Positions 52,107 to 63,112 of a stretch of DNA of 64,000 nt are shown in pieces. The notes below the pieces were generated by a model. It was given only the letters and a program-made list of their open reading frames with translations, searched no databases and was not told the origin of the DNA. A program made the translations under genes and the position numbers. The stretch is from Pyropia yezoensis (Eukaryota > Rhodophyta > Bangiophyceae > Bangiales > Bangiaceae): assembly GCA_009829735.1 (NCBI GenBank), contig CM020618.1:25827122-25891121 (forward strand). Reading direction: 5' to 3'. Each line of letters opens with the position of its first letter. The stretch's first letter is position 1.

Positions 52107-53006
52107 CCGTCGTCATCACCAAGACGGCGGGGAAGGTGCTCTGGTGAAGAGGGACGGTCCACAATGGGGAAGCTTGCGGCAAGAACGGCAGAAAGACATT
52201 CCCCGGCGAAAAAAGCCCCCTCGACGCGGGGAGGGGGCGCCTGGACAGAGTGGATGGCGGCCAGAACGGCAGAGGTGCTGCCCAGGATGAGCGGATGACC
52301 CGGGGGGCCCAAGTGGCGCCGGAACACCTGCTCGTCGCCCCCCGCTCCGCCATCCTCTTCCCCACGCCACCCGTTCGCTTCAACCTCTTCCTCCTAGGGC
52401 TCCCGCGCGCGGCGGCAAATGATACGACTAGCTCACAGTGCCGATGGAGATGGCTGTGGCGGAATGCGGATAGTCACCCACCGCCCCAACCCCTTTACTC
52501 CCCCTGCCTCTGCACAAGTACCGACCGCGGCAGAGCCCGCAAAGTGCGGCCGCGGCCAGGGCGGCTGTGACGGGCGGCCGAGGGCAAGTCAGTGGAGTCG
52601 GGGACTCCGGCGCCGAGGGCACCACCCCCTTCCCCCCCTCCCGCACCCATTTCTTCTATCTCTCCCACGGGGGTGAGGGGGAGGATCCCTGGGGGGGGGG
52701 GTCGGGGCAACGAGGAAACCACTCGGTGAGGGCCGTGGGCAGGACACAGACTCGAGAACGTCTGTCGCTAAGGCAATTTAGAGGCCTTGGCGGTTACCAC
52801 GCGCGTAAGAGCGTCTGGTCGAGGAAGAGCTCAAAATTGGGAGAAGGGCGAAAGCGGGGGCCTGTGAGGAAAGTGTAAAAGTGGCCGTGCTATTTCTCTT
52901 AACACGTAGCGCACTCGGGACAGGCCCTGCATGCCTCTGGCAGAGCTGGCCCGTTTAGGAGCATTACACGTGGCAGCCCGATTTTGAACGCGATGCTACG
53001 AGACAC
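52107..53006. other. no supported gene
   Basis: Mixed GC-rich sequence outside the LTR. A G-run lies at 52691-52700. Open frames are short and overlapping. Confidence 0.35.
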
Positions 53007-53008
53007 TA

Positions 53009-54124
53009 GAGAGCTTCGACAAGTGCGTCGTGGGTACTAAATTCTGGGTCGGCGACCCACGTGGACCGACCCACATTTGCGTCCACGACGACCTTCGGCA
53101 CATACTCCAGTATCGATCGAGACGTTACGCGAGCTCTCTCCCTCGGCGCACGGAAAGTTTCCCACTTGCGCCATGCCGCTGTTTCTCACACGTATTTACG
53201 GGCGTGTGAATGCACCTGAGCGCGCGGCGGAGAAAGCTGACAGACGCTGAGAGCGCTCTCTGGTGTCCCTGGGAGGGACGCCGTCGTAGCCTCGCGGGGG
53301 GGGGGCGCCGCACTGGCTGCGCGGGGGCGGGGCGCCGCCCTAGCCGCGCGCGGGGGGGGGACGCCGTTGCGGCCGCACGGGCGGGCGCCGCCGAGAGCTG
53401 AGGAAGGGGAGGAGCTCCAGTCCCCCAGCCCGCACCAAACGTGACACCTTGGCGCGACTTTCTTGGCGCAGGACGAGAGAATCCCACCGCAGGCGGCGCC
53501 GCACCTCTCAGGGCTCGGATCGAGGTTGGCTTTGCCGTTGAGGGAGACCCTCGTGGCGGGAGGCTTGAGCGGGCAAGGGGAGGAAGCAGGGGGGGCGGGG
53601 GTGGGAAGGGGGGCGGAAACACAGGGGAGTATTGGGGAATGGGGGCGGGGTCGGCGGCGTTGCGGGGCCCCCCTGGAGGAGGCCAATAGCCAAATACCTT
53701 CCGCTGCGAGAGGGGAACACGGGTGCATGACAAGAACGAGTCGGAGTGGGAAGGGACGGCGGTTCCAGAGGTCAAGACAGAAAGTCATGGTGTACAGTCC
53801 AAGCCCGTGCCGTGGCCAAGGGAGCGCCACAATGTAGTGGACAGCCAGCCCTCAGTCGTGGGCGTTCAGAGGGCGTCACCAACAGGTGCACTGGAGGCAG
53901 CTGTCGGTCTCCAAGTATCGGGCAGCGGGCGCGCTATGTATCTAAGTACGCGTCGATGTGGCGCGAAACGCGCCGCGGGTGGCGCAGTCGGACCGGTATC
54001 TGACGTGGGTACGGGGGGGTAGATAGCCATTTATGGGTTCTCAAATGTGGGTCGATGGCCAAACGTGGCAGTAACGTGTCCCCGACCCACGCCACCGACC
54101 CGCATTTGACATGCCGAAGCTCTC
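53009..54124. mobile_element. TIR element flanked by TA, about 1.1 kb
   Basis: The left end GAGAGCTTCGACAAGTGC and the right end read in reverse complement, GAGAGCTTCGGCATGTCA, share ten perfect terminal bases and more beyond. Both are flanked by TA (53007-53008, 54125-54126). Subterminal words GACCCACATTTG and GGGTCGG recur near both ends. The interior is G-rich with no recognised protein. Confidence 0.55.
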
Positions 54125-54126
54125 TA

Positions 54127-54969
54127 CTCGCTCAAGCATACACAGAAAATAGAACACCATGAGAACAGCTCAGGGGCGGTTTGAGGCACGGTCGAGTTTG
54201 TGGCAGTGAGTTGGTGGCAGTGCGTGGTATGATCTGATTGGCCGCTAAGTCCCACGTGTCGGCGCCGGCCACTGCCACAAACTCGATGTGGCGCCACATG
54301 GCATCGGCCCAAGCCGTGTGGCGCCACGCTTTGTGGCACTCGTGCGTCAAGAGTTAAGCTTCGCTCTCTAGTTCTTTCTGGTAACTCCTCGAGCGCGCGA
54401 CCCTCCCGGTTTGAACCAGGGGTTGTCAAGCGAATCTGGCTCAAGCGTATACGCGCGTATTTTTCAAGCGTTGTGACGGTACTCGTGCCCCAGGCGTGTT
54501 TAATTCGTGTTTTAGGCGTGTCACGCCGACACGCCCGCCAGTAGGAAAGGCGTGTTCGGGGCGTGTTAGGGATGATAGGCGCTACACTTGGCGAGAGTTG
54601 TCACTCTAGGTCGCATGAGGCTCTATTTCATTCGCAGAACAAGTAACCGTGATATTGAATGGAGGTAGTTCGGCTAATGTGGGGGAGTCGCTTCGGACGT
54701 GTTGGGTGTGGTCGGCGCGAAAAGGCGTGTGGTACCGTGTTGTAGCGTGTCACGCCGACACGCCTGGAAAGAAGGGGCGTGTTGCACAACCCTAACCGCA
54801 GGTGCCCCAGGCATCTGTGCACCCGTTCTATACAAACAAGTCGTATGAACCCTCGAATATCCTGAGAGTTTCTAATATATGCCATACGTGCTCCCGACAG
54901 CGTGCCCTGAGCCAATGGCTGATCCGGAATCGCTCTGAACCCTAGCCTCCGCTCTCGGTGGGTCTTAAA
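54127..54969. repeat. stretch with hairpin and palindromic GGCGTGT repeats
   Basis: TCGAGTTTGTGGCAGTG (54192-54208) is perfectly repeated in reverse complement at 54270-54286, a small hairpin or MITE. GCGTGTCACGCCGACACGCC occurs near 54515 and again near 54744, each itself a near-palindrome, with more GGCGTGTT words around. No gene. Confidence 0.6.
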
Positions 54970-56502
54970 GGCCCATATACCATGCACGACCAACAAGCAT
55001 TTATTGAATCTTGAATCTTGATATCCGTCTAGATACTCCAGCGTGTCCGTCATTAATTGGAACATTCATGTCGAAACGTTGCTAAGTTGCATAAAACTCT
55101 ACTACATGTAGTTAATTTTTGTTTTTGGAAGTTGAAGTTGACGTTGCCGGTCGGAGACGTACCCGGAGCCATTACAAGCTCCTTGAGAAGCACTTCGGGC
55201 AGCTGCCAGCCGGCGGCGGCGGCAGCCCCGGTCTGGGAGCAGCCCGCTGGCGGTCACGGCGGCGGCGGCCGCGGCGGTACCGGCGGCGGCGGCAGCGGAG
55301 GTGGCGCCGGTTGGAGAGCCCCCAGCTGGCGTAGCTGGCGGCAGCGGCGGTCGGGCAGCGTCCAGCCAATGTACAGCCGGAGGCGGCGGCAGAGGAGGGG
55401 TGCAGGCATGGACGAGCCGGCGGAGGCAGCCGCGGCAGTGGCCGCGCCGGCGCCGGCGGCGCCTGTCCAGGGCGAACGGAGACTGGCCGGCGGTGGCGGC
55501 GGCCGCGGCGGCGGCGACGGAGGCCGTGGCGACGCCCGTAACTGTAGCGGCTGCGGCGGTAGCGGCGGCAGCGGCGACGGCGGCGGCAACGGCGGCGGTA
55601 GGGGTAGGTGGGGAACGGCCAGCTCGCGGGGCTGGCGGCGGCGGCCGCGGCGGCGACGGGCGGGCTGCAGCCAGCTGACGGCCCGCCGGCGGCGGCGGTG
55701 GTTGGGGGGGGTGGACAGGGACCATAGGAAGGCGGCGGCCGCGGCGATGGCCACGCGGCCGCCGCCGCCGGGCGAGCAGCGAAGAGGCGGCGGTGGCGGC
55801 GGTGGCGGCGGCGGCGGCGGTAGTGGCGGCGGCGGCGGCGGCAAGCGGGCGGGCAGCAGCTCGGGAGCCGTGACCAGCTGGCTGCAGTACTGGTGTCGGC
55901 CGGCCGTGAGTGGTCGCGGCGGAGGGACGGCGGCCAGCCGGCGGCGGCAGCGGCCGGGGGCCCGTCGCCAGCCGGCAGCAGCGGTGGCGGCAGTGGGCGC
56001 CTGCGACGGCTAGCCGGTGGCCTTGGCGGCAGCGGGGGGGGCAGCGCCGCGTCGGTGGGCGGCACGGGTCGCGTCGGCGGCCACAGAGTAGGGGACAGTA
56101 GAGGACAAGGTTTGACTTGGTGGTGAAAGAGAAGGGGGCAGGCGTGTCTACAATTATGTGATGCCACCCGAGTTGCTCACGGCAATTACAACAACGGAGG
56201 CTTAAGGCCTTCAAGTGCATCTCTACAGTTGTAAAAGACAACAAACTGGCTGGACAAACCCGTTGACACGTACCAAAATTCTCAATCGACGTGGCACCCG
56301 CCCCGGTTCGTGCTAAGCACCTTAATCCTTTGGCGAGAGATGGGCGGCTCCTGGCCTGCGGCTCCTGGCCTGTCGTTAGAAGCGGTCACTCACGACAGGC
56401 CAGCAGCCGCCCGTGGTGTGCAAGGCCCTACCAAGATACCCAATGAGATACTTGGGTTACTAGGTTTATCCGGCATCCTTGGTCGTGCATGGTACATGGG
56501 CC
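54970..56502 (+). mobile_element. CGG-rich TIR element, copy B (uninterrupted, 1.53 kb)
   Basis: The left end GGCCCATATACCATGCACGA (54970-54991) and right end (56481-56502) form 22-bp inverted repeats with one mismatch. Between them are an AT-richer lead, a long CGG/GGC trinucleotide core (about 55200-56020) and a conserved tail with a hairpin. The core opens long Gly/Ala or Arg/Pro frames on both strands but no recognisable protein. It is the intact counterpart of the copy split by the CACTA element. The exact outer ends and the target duplication are unclear, since TAAAGG may extend the ends. Confidence 0.75.
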
Positions 56503-57027
56503 ACTCAGGTGGCCCTTTATTGGGCCAGACAGGCTACTAGTCGACGGCGCCTTTCGCGGCCGGAGCCCTTGCAGGTGGCCAATCCTCAAGGGCGGCGGCG
56601 TCCACGCCGCACGCGTGCATCATCACTGAAGTGGGCCCCACCGACTGGCGAGTCGTATTCGGCTGGAATCACAATTGACCGAATGGGAGTTGAACGAGGG
56701 GTCGTCTGTTCGAGCGAATGAGACCTACTGAGAGGCGGGTTTCAATGACTTTGACATCTCGCCTTCATTCGGGTCCACGTGTCGGAGGCCTCTCACAGAA
56801 GGTCGAGGGACAGGGGCCGCCTAAATATTTCGAGATGGGGCGTGCCAGATTCAACCGGCTACGAAGTGAGATACTTCGAAAAGCCACCCACGCTCTGACG
56901 CATCCTGCAGGCGGTCCGTTCCGTCAGACTGCCTTCATTAGGGTGACTAAGGCGATTTGCTAGTGTTCACGGCTCGCTCCCCGCACAGCTGCAGCTCCCA
57001 GGCAGTCAGGGTGTCCTCTTTGATTAA
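56503..57027. other. no supported gene
   Basis: Several ATTCGG and GAATGAG words (56650-56780) that also occur near 61080-61160 hint at old repeats. No coding sequence recognised. Confidence 0.3.
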
Positions 57028-57029
57028 TA

Positions 57030-57148
57030 TAGTGCGTCCCGCAAATAGTGGACGTTCACCTGTCGTGATCATGTCAAATGTCGGCCACTGGACCAATCAA
57101 ACCCACACTGCACGACCTGTGCACGTCCACTCTTTTCGGGACGCACAA
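57030..57148 (+). mobile_element. 119-bp MITE, copy 2
   Basis: Terminal inverted repeats start TAGTGCGTCCCG and TTGTGCGTCCCG, matching at about 26 of 30 bases. TA lies on both sides (57028-57029, 57149-57150). Same length as the copy at 11863-11981, in opposite orientation, with a shared interior (TCGTGATCATGTCAAAT, GACCAA.CAAACCCACACTGC). Confidence 0.85.
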
Positions 57149-57150
57149 TA

Positions 57151-58370
57151 AGATGCAATGTTGTTCATCTGAGAGTAATATTTAGATAGATTCATGCGGC
57201 CAAAGTCCACGAATCCGCTTCCAACGAGCGATTTGACGGACCGGTGCGCGACTGACAATGAACGCACCGTCGTGCTGCGCGGGGCCGGTACACCACGCGC
57301 GATGCAGAGCTCTGAGCGGCTGCCTGGTGACTCGAGGACATGAATAGCGTGCGCGCCCTCCACAAACGCAAGAGGTCCTATCCCCGAGCTTCCACTGTGG
57401 CGGATGTGCTCCTCCAAGGGGGCCTGCCCCAGTGTGCAGGCACTGGGTGAGTGTGTGGCTGAAGCCCACCCCTCTCGTTCGGGCCACTTTTCGCGGCTGA
57501 GCGGCGTCATACCCATCATCCCGAGCTACACCTTCACCCCTCGCCCTCGTCAACCCTTTTTTCCTTCAGACCCTCCCCGTACCCCACCGCCTCTCCTCCC
57601 CACCCACCCCGCCTCTCCGCCCTCCCCCTCTCGCTACGTTCCCCCCCGCCGCTCGCCACGCCCTTCCCACGCCGGGTGCCCCTCCCGCCATGCCGCCCCC
57701 TTCCCCCCCACGGTACCCCCCCTCCCCCCCTACTCACGTGTCACCTCGTCGTCGTTATCCTCTCGGCTGCCCGTGCCGCTAAGCCGAGCACTCCTTTGTT
57801 TCGCGTCGCCGTGCTACCCGACTTGCAGGCTGGCTGGGCAAGCACCGCCCCCGACAACGTGCTTGCCTTTCACGCGTGTGACGCCACGGACGCGGCGGAG
57901 AGCGCAGACGCGGAGGTTGTTGTCGCTCCCTGCTGCGCGGGAGGGATGGGCGCCGCGTCGGCGGTTGCCGGGGGTGTTGCTGGAAGCCTGGGAAGGAGGC
58001 GGGGGCACCGCCGAAGATTTATTAATGTGCGGCGATTGTCAACGCTGCTGCTGCGGCGGTGGCGGTTGGCGGCCGCGCGCGTTCTTTGACGGTGGTGCTG
58101 ACGGCGACAACGCGCAAGCGCGACAAGCACGAGCGCGGCGGCCGCCCGCAAGTAATCATTGTTGCCGCCTTTTTGGCCCTCCCCACTGGGTGAGGGCTTG
58201 GTGTGACGGTAAGGGGAGGGCGTCGTCCTGCCGGGTATTTCCTGCACCTCAAGTGGGCGGCGCGTGCTGAGGGGAGTGCGGGGGGCGTTGGTGGCGCGTT
58301 GGTGTTAAAGGGTGTCGTAAGGTGCTGATCGGGTGCGTGGAGGGTGGCGAGGTTACGAGAGCTATCGCCA
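57151..58370. other. CT-rich then GC-rich stretch without a firm gene
   Basis: CT-rich DNA from 57530 to 57740 is followed by an open stretch (about 57780-57990) encoding QAGWASTAPDNVLAFHACDA and later AGGMGAASAVAGGVAGSLG. It could be an exon, but start and splice sites are not convincing. Confidence 0.3.
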
Positions 58371-58683
58371 TATGGGAACATAATCACGATAAAACCGCGA
58401 TCCTTGATCCGCGGCCACCCGGAATCGGGATCTGAGGAGCACTCCCGGGGATCACGCGGTCCTGATAGCTGCGAAAGCCCGATGCGACCTCTGATTGGCC
58501 TTCCATTGAGCGCTTCCAGAACCATCCCGAGAGGCGTCCTGAACAGTCTGGAAAGATGCAGATTCATCCCGAACGACGGTGCGGAAGCTTTAAGAGTAAT
58601 CCGATCATCCAGTCAGACGGCGTATGACTCCATACTGGCATCTGTAGCTGGCCTTGATTCCAGCAGGATCCGGTCCCAAGAGC

Positions 58684-58690
58684 ATATATA
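58684..58690 (+). promoter_or_regulatory. TATA-like box inside the TIR element
   Basis: GAGCATATATAGTCAGCGGGA stands about 310 bases inside the left end and upstream of the element's reading frame. It is AT-rich in an otherwise GC-rich setting, which supports a core promoter. Confidence 0.4.
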
Positions 58691-59867
58691 GTCAGCGGGA
58701 CACCCGGGCCGTACTTGTCTGCACCTCATCACAGCCATCGCAGCAACTTCGCCCTCGCCAAAAGCAAGAGGCGCGTACGCCGCATCATAAAGCTGTTGTG
58801 GGGACGCTTTTTGTGAGGGGGAGGCACGTTGTTTTGTATACGCGGAAGGTTTTCAGCACTGAATAAAGAGGTCCTCTCTGCGTGCAAGTCAGTCGCGTGC
58901 TCTGCTTGGCTGCTTGAGCCGCACGCCCAGGAACGCATGACGCGGCGAACGAGGGCGGCGGTGCGGGCGCAGATGTTGTGGCGGGCGAGGGCGACGTGCA
59001 GCCACTGTGTGCTTGATTCCTGAAGAATTCCTGTTCAATCGCGTTGCAATTTTGGAGTAGTTTCGGAGAAATTGACATCGGCTTCCGCGCTCTGTTAGCG
59101 CGTGCCCCGCCGGTGGTCAAACGGCGTCGTCGCTGTCGTGTCACTCCCCGCTGCTGGTGCAGGAGCCGCCTTTCTTCCCCTGTGCGCACGTCGTCGTGCG
59201 TACGTGATCACCCCTCCCGGTGGTGCACGTCGTCCGCGCGCAGCCGATTACCTTCGGCGCACGTCTGCGGTACCTGATCTACAACCCGTTGCTCCTTTCC
59301 CCGTGCTCATTTCAACCATGCCGCCCCGTTGACACACGCGGTCTGGCACCGTCCGGTCTCCCCGGGCTCGCATGGGTAAGCACCGCACCATCTTTCTTTG
59401 CTCCGGGAGAAGCGGGACGTCTGCTTCATTTCTGCTTTTCCGTCAGGACTATCATTCGCATCTGTGTTCTTTTGTGACTCATACTTCATCGCGACCGCCC
59501 AGTTGTGTTTGCTCTCCACGTTTTTTTTATTTATTAGATTTGAACGGCTTGGTGGCAGCCTCGCAGGTGGCGGCGGCACTTGCCGCAGAGACGGGTGCAG
59601 TCAGATCCCGCCCTCCGGGTCGATTCCAGCCGCGCCAGCGCGGCTTGTGCCTGCCGCACCCCCCACCCCCCCCCTTCCCCGGTCTCCCTCACCCCCTTGG
59701 TTCCCGCCCCACCGCCTGACAGGCCCCCCTACAGGTTGTCAGCAGCTGCCACACCGGATGGGCAATCGCCCGCCAGTCGAGGGTATGCTGGGCCGAGTGC
59801 TCACCGGCACACCAGCGGCCGGGGGGGGCTGTTTTTCGCTGGCGACTGCCCGCTCCCCCCCCCCCAG

Positions 59868-60314
59868 GTTTCGATCCAGAAGATCAACGTATTCAAGGAC
59901 AAGGATCTGCAGCTGACTGCCAGAGACCGTCGGCGGCTGCAGACGGGGGTGGTCTTCGCTATCAACCAGGTACTGCGATCGACGGCATCTTTCTGCACCA
60001 ACCCGGAGGACCGACAGGGCACGGCGGTGGTCTACCTCGAGGGTCGTGCGCCACGCTTAGCCATGTGCGAGTCCGCCTGGGCGGCGTGTGCGGCTTTGTC
60101 ACGGGGCTTGAGTCACCGGCGGATCCAGCAACGGCGCAAAATGGCAGGCAGTGCTGCGGTGGTAGCCGGCACTACCGGCGCTGCCCCCAGTGCAGCCGCC
60201 GCCGCGGCCGTAACGGGCGGCTCTGCTGCCGCGACGAAGGGGGGCAGTGGTGGCAGCGATGTTGGGAGCACGCGAGAGCAGCAGTTTGCCTTATTTAGTC
60301 AGCCGGCGAACTAG
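59868..60314 (+). CDS. last exon of an unrecognised gene within the TIR element
   Basis: The exon follows a C-run and CAG (59866-59867), a good 3' splice site, and reads VSIQKINVFKDKDLQLTARD, RRRLQTGVVFAINQVLRSTA, SFCTNPEDRQGTAVVYLEGR and CESAWAACAALSRG. It ends in an Ala/Gly/Ser tail (REQQFALFSQPAN, stop 60312-60314). Upstream exons could include NGLVAASQVAAALAAETGAV (about 59540-59600), whose preceding T-run and TTAG look like another splice acceptor. I do not recognise the family. AATAAA 21 bases after the stop supports the 3' end. Confidence 0.45.
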   Translation, partial: VSIQKINVFKDKDLQLTARDRRRLQTGVVFAINQVLRSTASFCTNPEDRQGTAVVYLEGRAPRLAMCESAWAACAALSRGLSHRRIQQRRKMAGSAAVVAGTTGAAPSAAAAAAVTGGSAAATKGGSGGSDVGSTREQQFALFSQPAN

Positions 60315-60334
60315 AAAGTAAACAGCCACTGTAC

Positions 60335-60340
60335 AATAAA
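60335..60340 (+). terminator. AATAAA polyadenylation signal
   Basis: A canonical AATAAA (in TACAATAAAAACAAG) lies 21 bases after the stop codon at 60314. Confidence 0.5.
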
Positions 60341-60599
60341 AACAAGTGAAAGAGGCACAGCACAGACATAAAAAATAGCGATTGCCTACAGCGCAGCCCC
60401 AACGTCCGTGGTGTAAGGCGCATGCTGAGTGTGCGCTGCTCACCTCTGAGGGCCATTGTGAGCCAATCAAACTGCCACCGTTCGTGATTCGGTCGCGGTT
60501 CTGGCTCTGACCGGCTGTGTCTATATGAGGATCAAAGATCGCGGGTTTATCGTGATTCTGTTCCCTTAGGGGAGACCACGGGACGGGGGTAGTTTGAGG

Positions 60600-60985
60600 G
60601 AGGATGTATGGTCAGTGGTCGAAGCGAGGGCAGATAGGGTGAGGGTGGGTGGGGCGAGGGTGGGCAGGGTGAGCGTGGATCGACCGGGGGTGGGTGGAGC
60701 GAGGGAGGTGGAGCGAGAGAGGGTGAAGCGAGGCAGGGAGGATATTGGTGGGTGAAGCGCAGGTGGATAGAGAGGGAGGGTACAGCGAGAGTGAGCAGGG
60801 TGAGGGTGGTAGCACGAGGGCGGGAGGATGATGGTGGGGAGAGCGAGGGTGGGCTGGGTGAGGGTGGGTAGAGCGGGGCGGGTAGGGTGAGGGTGTGTAT
60901 CGAGGGTGGGCAGGGTGAGGGTGAGGTGTTGGGTGAGTAGGGTGAGGGTGGGTCGAGCGAGGGTGGGAAGTGCGAGGGTGGATTG
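60600..60985 (+). repeat. GGGTG(A/G)G-type minisatellite
   Basis: Irregular tandem words such as GAGGGTGGGTAGAGCG and GCAGGGTGAGGGTG run through the block. It is purine-rich on the plus strand and non-coding. Confidence 0.7.
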
Positions 60986-62321
60986 TCGAAAATACGATAT
61001 TGATATTACAGCCATCGAACGATGTAATATTTCGCGAAACGCTTAGTTTTCTTCCACGTGGCGGGCCACATGGGGTGACTCCTCGGACCGAATGAGGGGC
61101 CCCCCTGGTCGGACGAAACGACACCAATGGAATCCGCCTCATTCGGGCGAATGGCAACCCAATGAGACCAGCTGCCATTGGCTGGGCCCAACTTACTAAT
61201 TATTCCCCCTCTTCCCGCCGCCAGCGGTCCTCCCCTCCCCTCTAGCGAGAGCTCTCGCCTGCACACGGGGACGCAGCATGAAGGGATCCCTTGGGCGCGC
61301 GGGCAGCCCGCCGCTGGGGTGGAACTGCAGCTCCCCACCCCCCTCTCCCGCCCGCCCCTCCCCCTCCCGCTTCCCTTCTCTCCTCTGCCCACTATCCTCT
61401 CCGTCCCTCCCCTCTCGCCCCCCCCCCACCGGAACCCCCCCCCCCCCCCCCATCAGCTCAGGTCGTCTCCTCCCGCCAGCGAGGGGAAGGGAGTGCCCGC
61501 CGTGGCTCAACCCCCCCCCCCCCCCCCCCCCCCCGCGACCTTGCCTTCCTGCGTGGCCGCTCGGCGCGCTCCCTGCCCTCGTCTTTTTTTTCCATTGCCA
61601 TGGCCTATTTGGCCCCGCTCCCCGCCCGGGGAGCGACTGTGAGAGGGTGGTGCCACCTCGGCTGCTCCCCACACCCTCCGACCTCCTCCCCGCACCCCGC
61701 GACCTCCTCCCCACCCCGGGGCCTTTTGCAGACGCAGGGGGTATGCGCGCCTGCCTACGCGGCGCGCGAGTGGCCGCTCGTTGGGGGGCCCCTCTTTGGC
61801 GGCTTTTGCGGCAGGGATGGCGGCAGAGCCCTGCCGCCGTCCTCCAGCGTGGTGAGTGCGCCTGGCTGGGGGCTACTGCGGAAGGGAAGCGGGGTATGAG
61901 GCACCACCCCAAACCCCGTTCGTTGCGTTCCCCTCCCCGTCATCCTCCCCCTCCTCCTTCCATCCTTCACCTCCCATGCTTCTCGTGCGTCCAAGGCCGC
62001 CTGTTGTGACGTCCTTTTCCGCCGTCTCTTTTCATCCACCGTGCGCGCCCACCCAATACCGCCCACCCCCCCCACCCCCCCCACCCCCTCCCCCCCCTGG
62101 CACCGCCCCTTTCCCTCCTGGAAATCGTCTCCCGCCCACCATGCCACTGGTCGGTGCGCCTGGCGGGCGGCGGCGCCCCCCCCCCCCCCCCCCCCCCCAC
62201 CCTCTCCACAAGCGGCCGGTGGGGGACCCCCCCCCGGCGGCTCCGCCGGTGGGCGGGCGCCGCCGCGGCGCGCCTGCGGGGCCGCGCCAAGGCCAAGGCG
62301 CCCCCCACCCCCGCCGCCGTC
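60986..62321. other. intergenic and leader DNA with long C-runs
   Basis: A 24-base C-run lies at 61511-61534 and a 23-base C-run at 62176-62198. CT-rich sequence precedes the gene at 62322. An ATG at 62141 (ACCATGCC) in another frame could be the true start of that gene if the C-run has slipped. Confidence 0.4.
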
Positions 62322-63075
62322 ATGGCGGCACTGTGGGCGGCGGCGGTGGTGGTGGTGGTGGTCACCCTCCTCGCCGCGCAGTCGGCGCGGCGGGTGCGGG
62401 TGGCCGAGGCGGGCCTCGCGGGGGAGGTGCTGGGCGACCTCCGCGCGCTCGCGCGTGTGCGTGGCGGCGTTCGCGTCGGCAGCGGTGGCGGCGGCGACGG
62501 TGCCGCCGCACACGTCGCAGCCGCTGCTGCTGCTGCGGCGGACGCTGCTGTTCACGGGGAGCAGGGGGGGAGCACCGCCGATGCAACAGACGCGGTGGCC
62601 GCCACGGGGCGGCACGACGGGGGGGCGACGGCGGCGGGTGACGGGGAAGCCGCCGTGGACGCACCGGCGGCGGGTGCCGACAGTGGCGAGGGCGGAACGC
62701 CAGGCGATGGTGACCCGCCAGAGGCGGCGGCGGCGGCAGAAGCGGCAGCGGCGGCGGCGGCGGCGGCGGCGGCGGCTGCGGATGGCCGGGCGCCCCCCGC
62801 CCCCGCCGACGACGACGGCGACGCGGTCGGTCCCCCCCCCCCCCTCGACGAGGTGCCGACGCCGGCGAGCCTGTGCGCGTCGCTGACGCCCGCGTCCCCC
62901 CCCCCCCCCCCCTGTGGCCTCGCCGCCCTCTCCCGCGCGCCCGGCCTGGCGGCGCTCCTCTACACCCACCCCGCCCGGCTGCACGCCGAGGTGCTCACCT
63001 CCCCCACCGGCGCCATCCGGCTCAACCGGGCGCACGACGGCGCTGGCGGGGGGGGGGCGGGTGGCCGCGCGGGGC

Positions 63076-63112
<37 letters not shown>

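Larger units (their letters stand above)
58373..60566 (+). mobile_element. TIR element flanked by TA carrying its own transcription unit, 2,194 bp
   Basis: The left end TGGGAACATAATCACGATAA and the right end in reverse complement, AGGGAACAGAATCACGATAA, form 38-bp inverted repeats with four mismatches, flanked by TA (58371-58372, 60567-60568). Inside, on the plus strand, are a TATA-like box (58684-58690), an ORF with a likely 3' splice site and a stop at 60314, and AATAAA at 60335-60340. No DDE transposase could be recognised, so the gene is either unknown or captured from the host. Confidence 0.7.

Noticed and set aside
54405-54425. tRNA B-box-like GGTTCAAACC on the minus strand
   Set aside because: The T loop is one base short and no matching acceptor or anticodon arms were found nearby. 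No tRNA or rRNA gene was recognised in the window.
55057-56244. Gly/Ala (plus) and Arg/Pro (minus) ORFs in the CGG-rich element
   Set aside because: Both frames are products of the trinucleotide repeat; the two copies differ by indels that would not preserve a protein.
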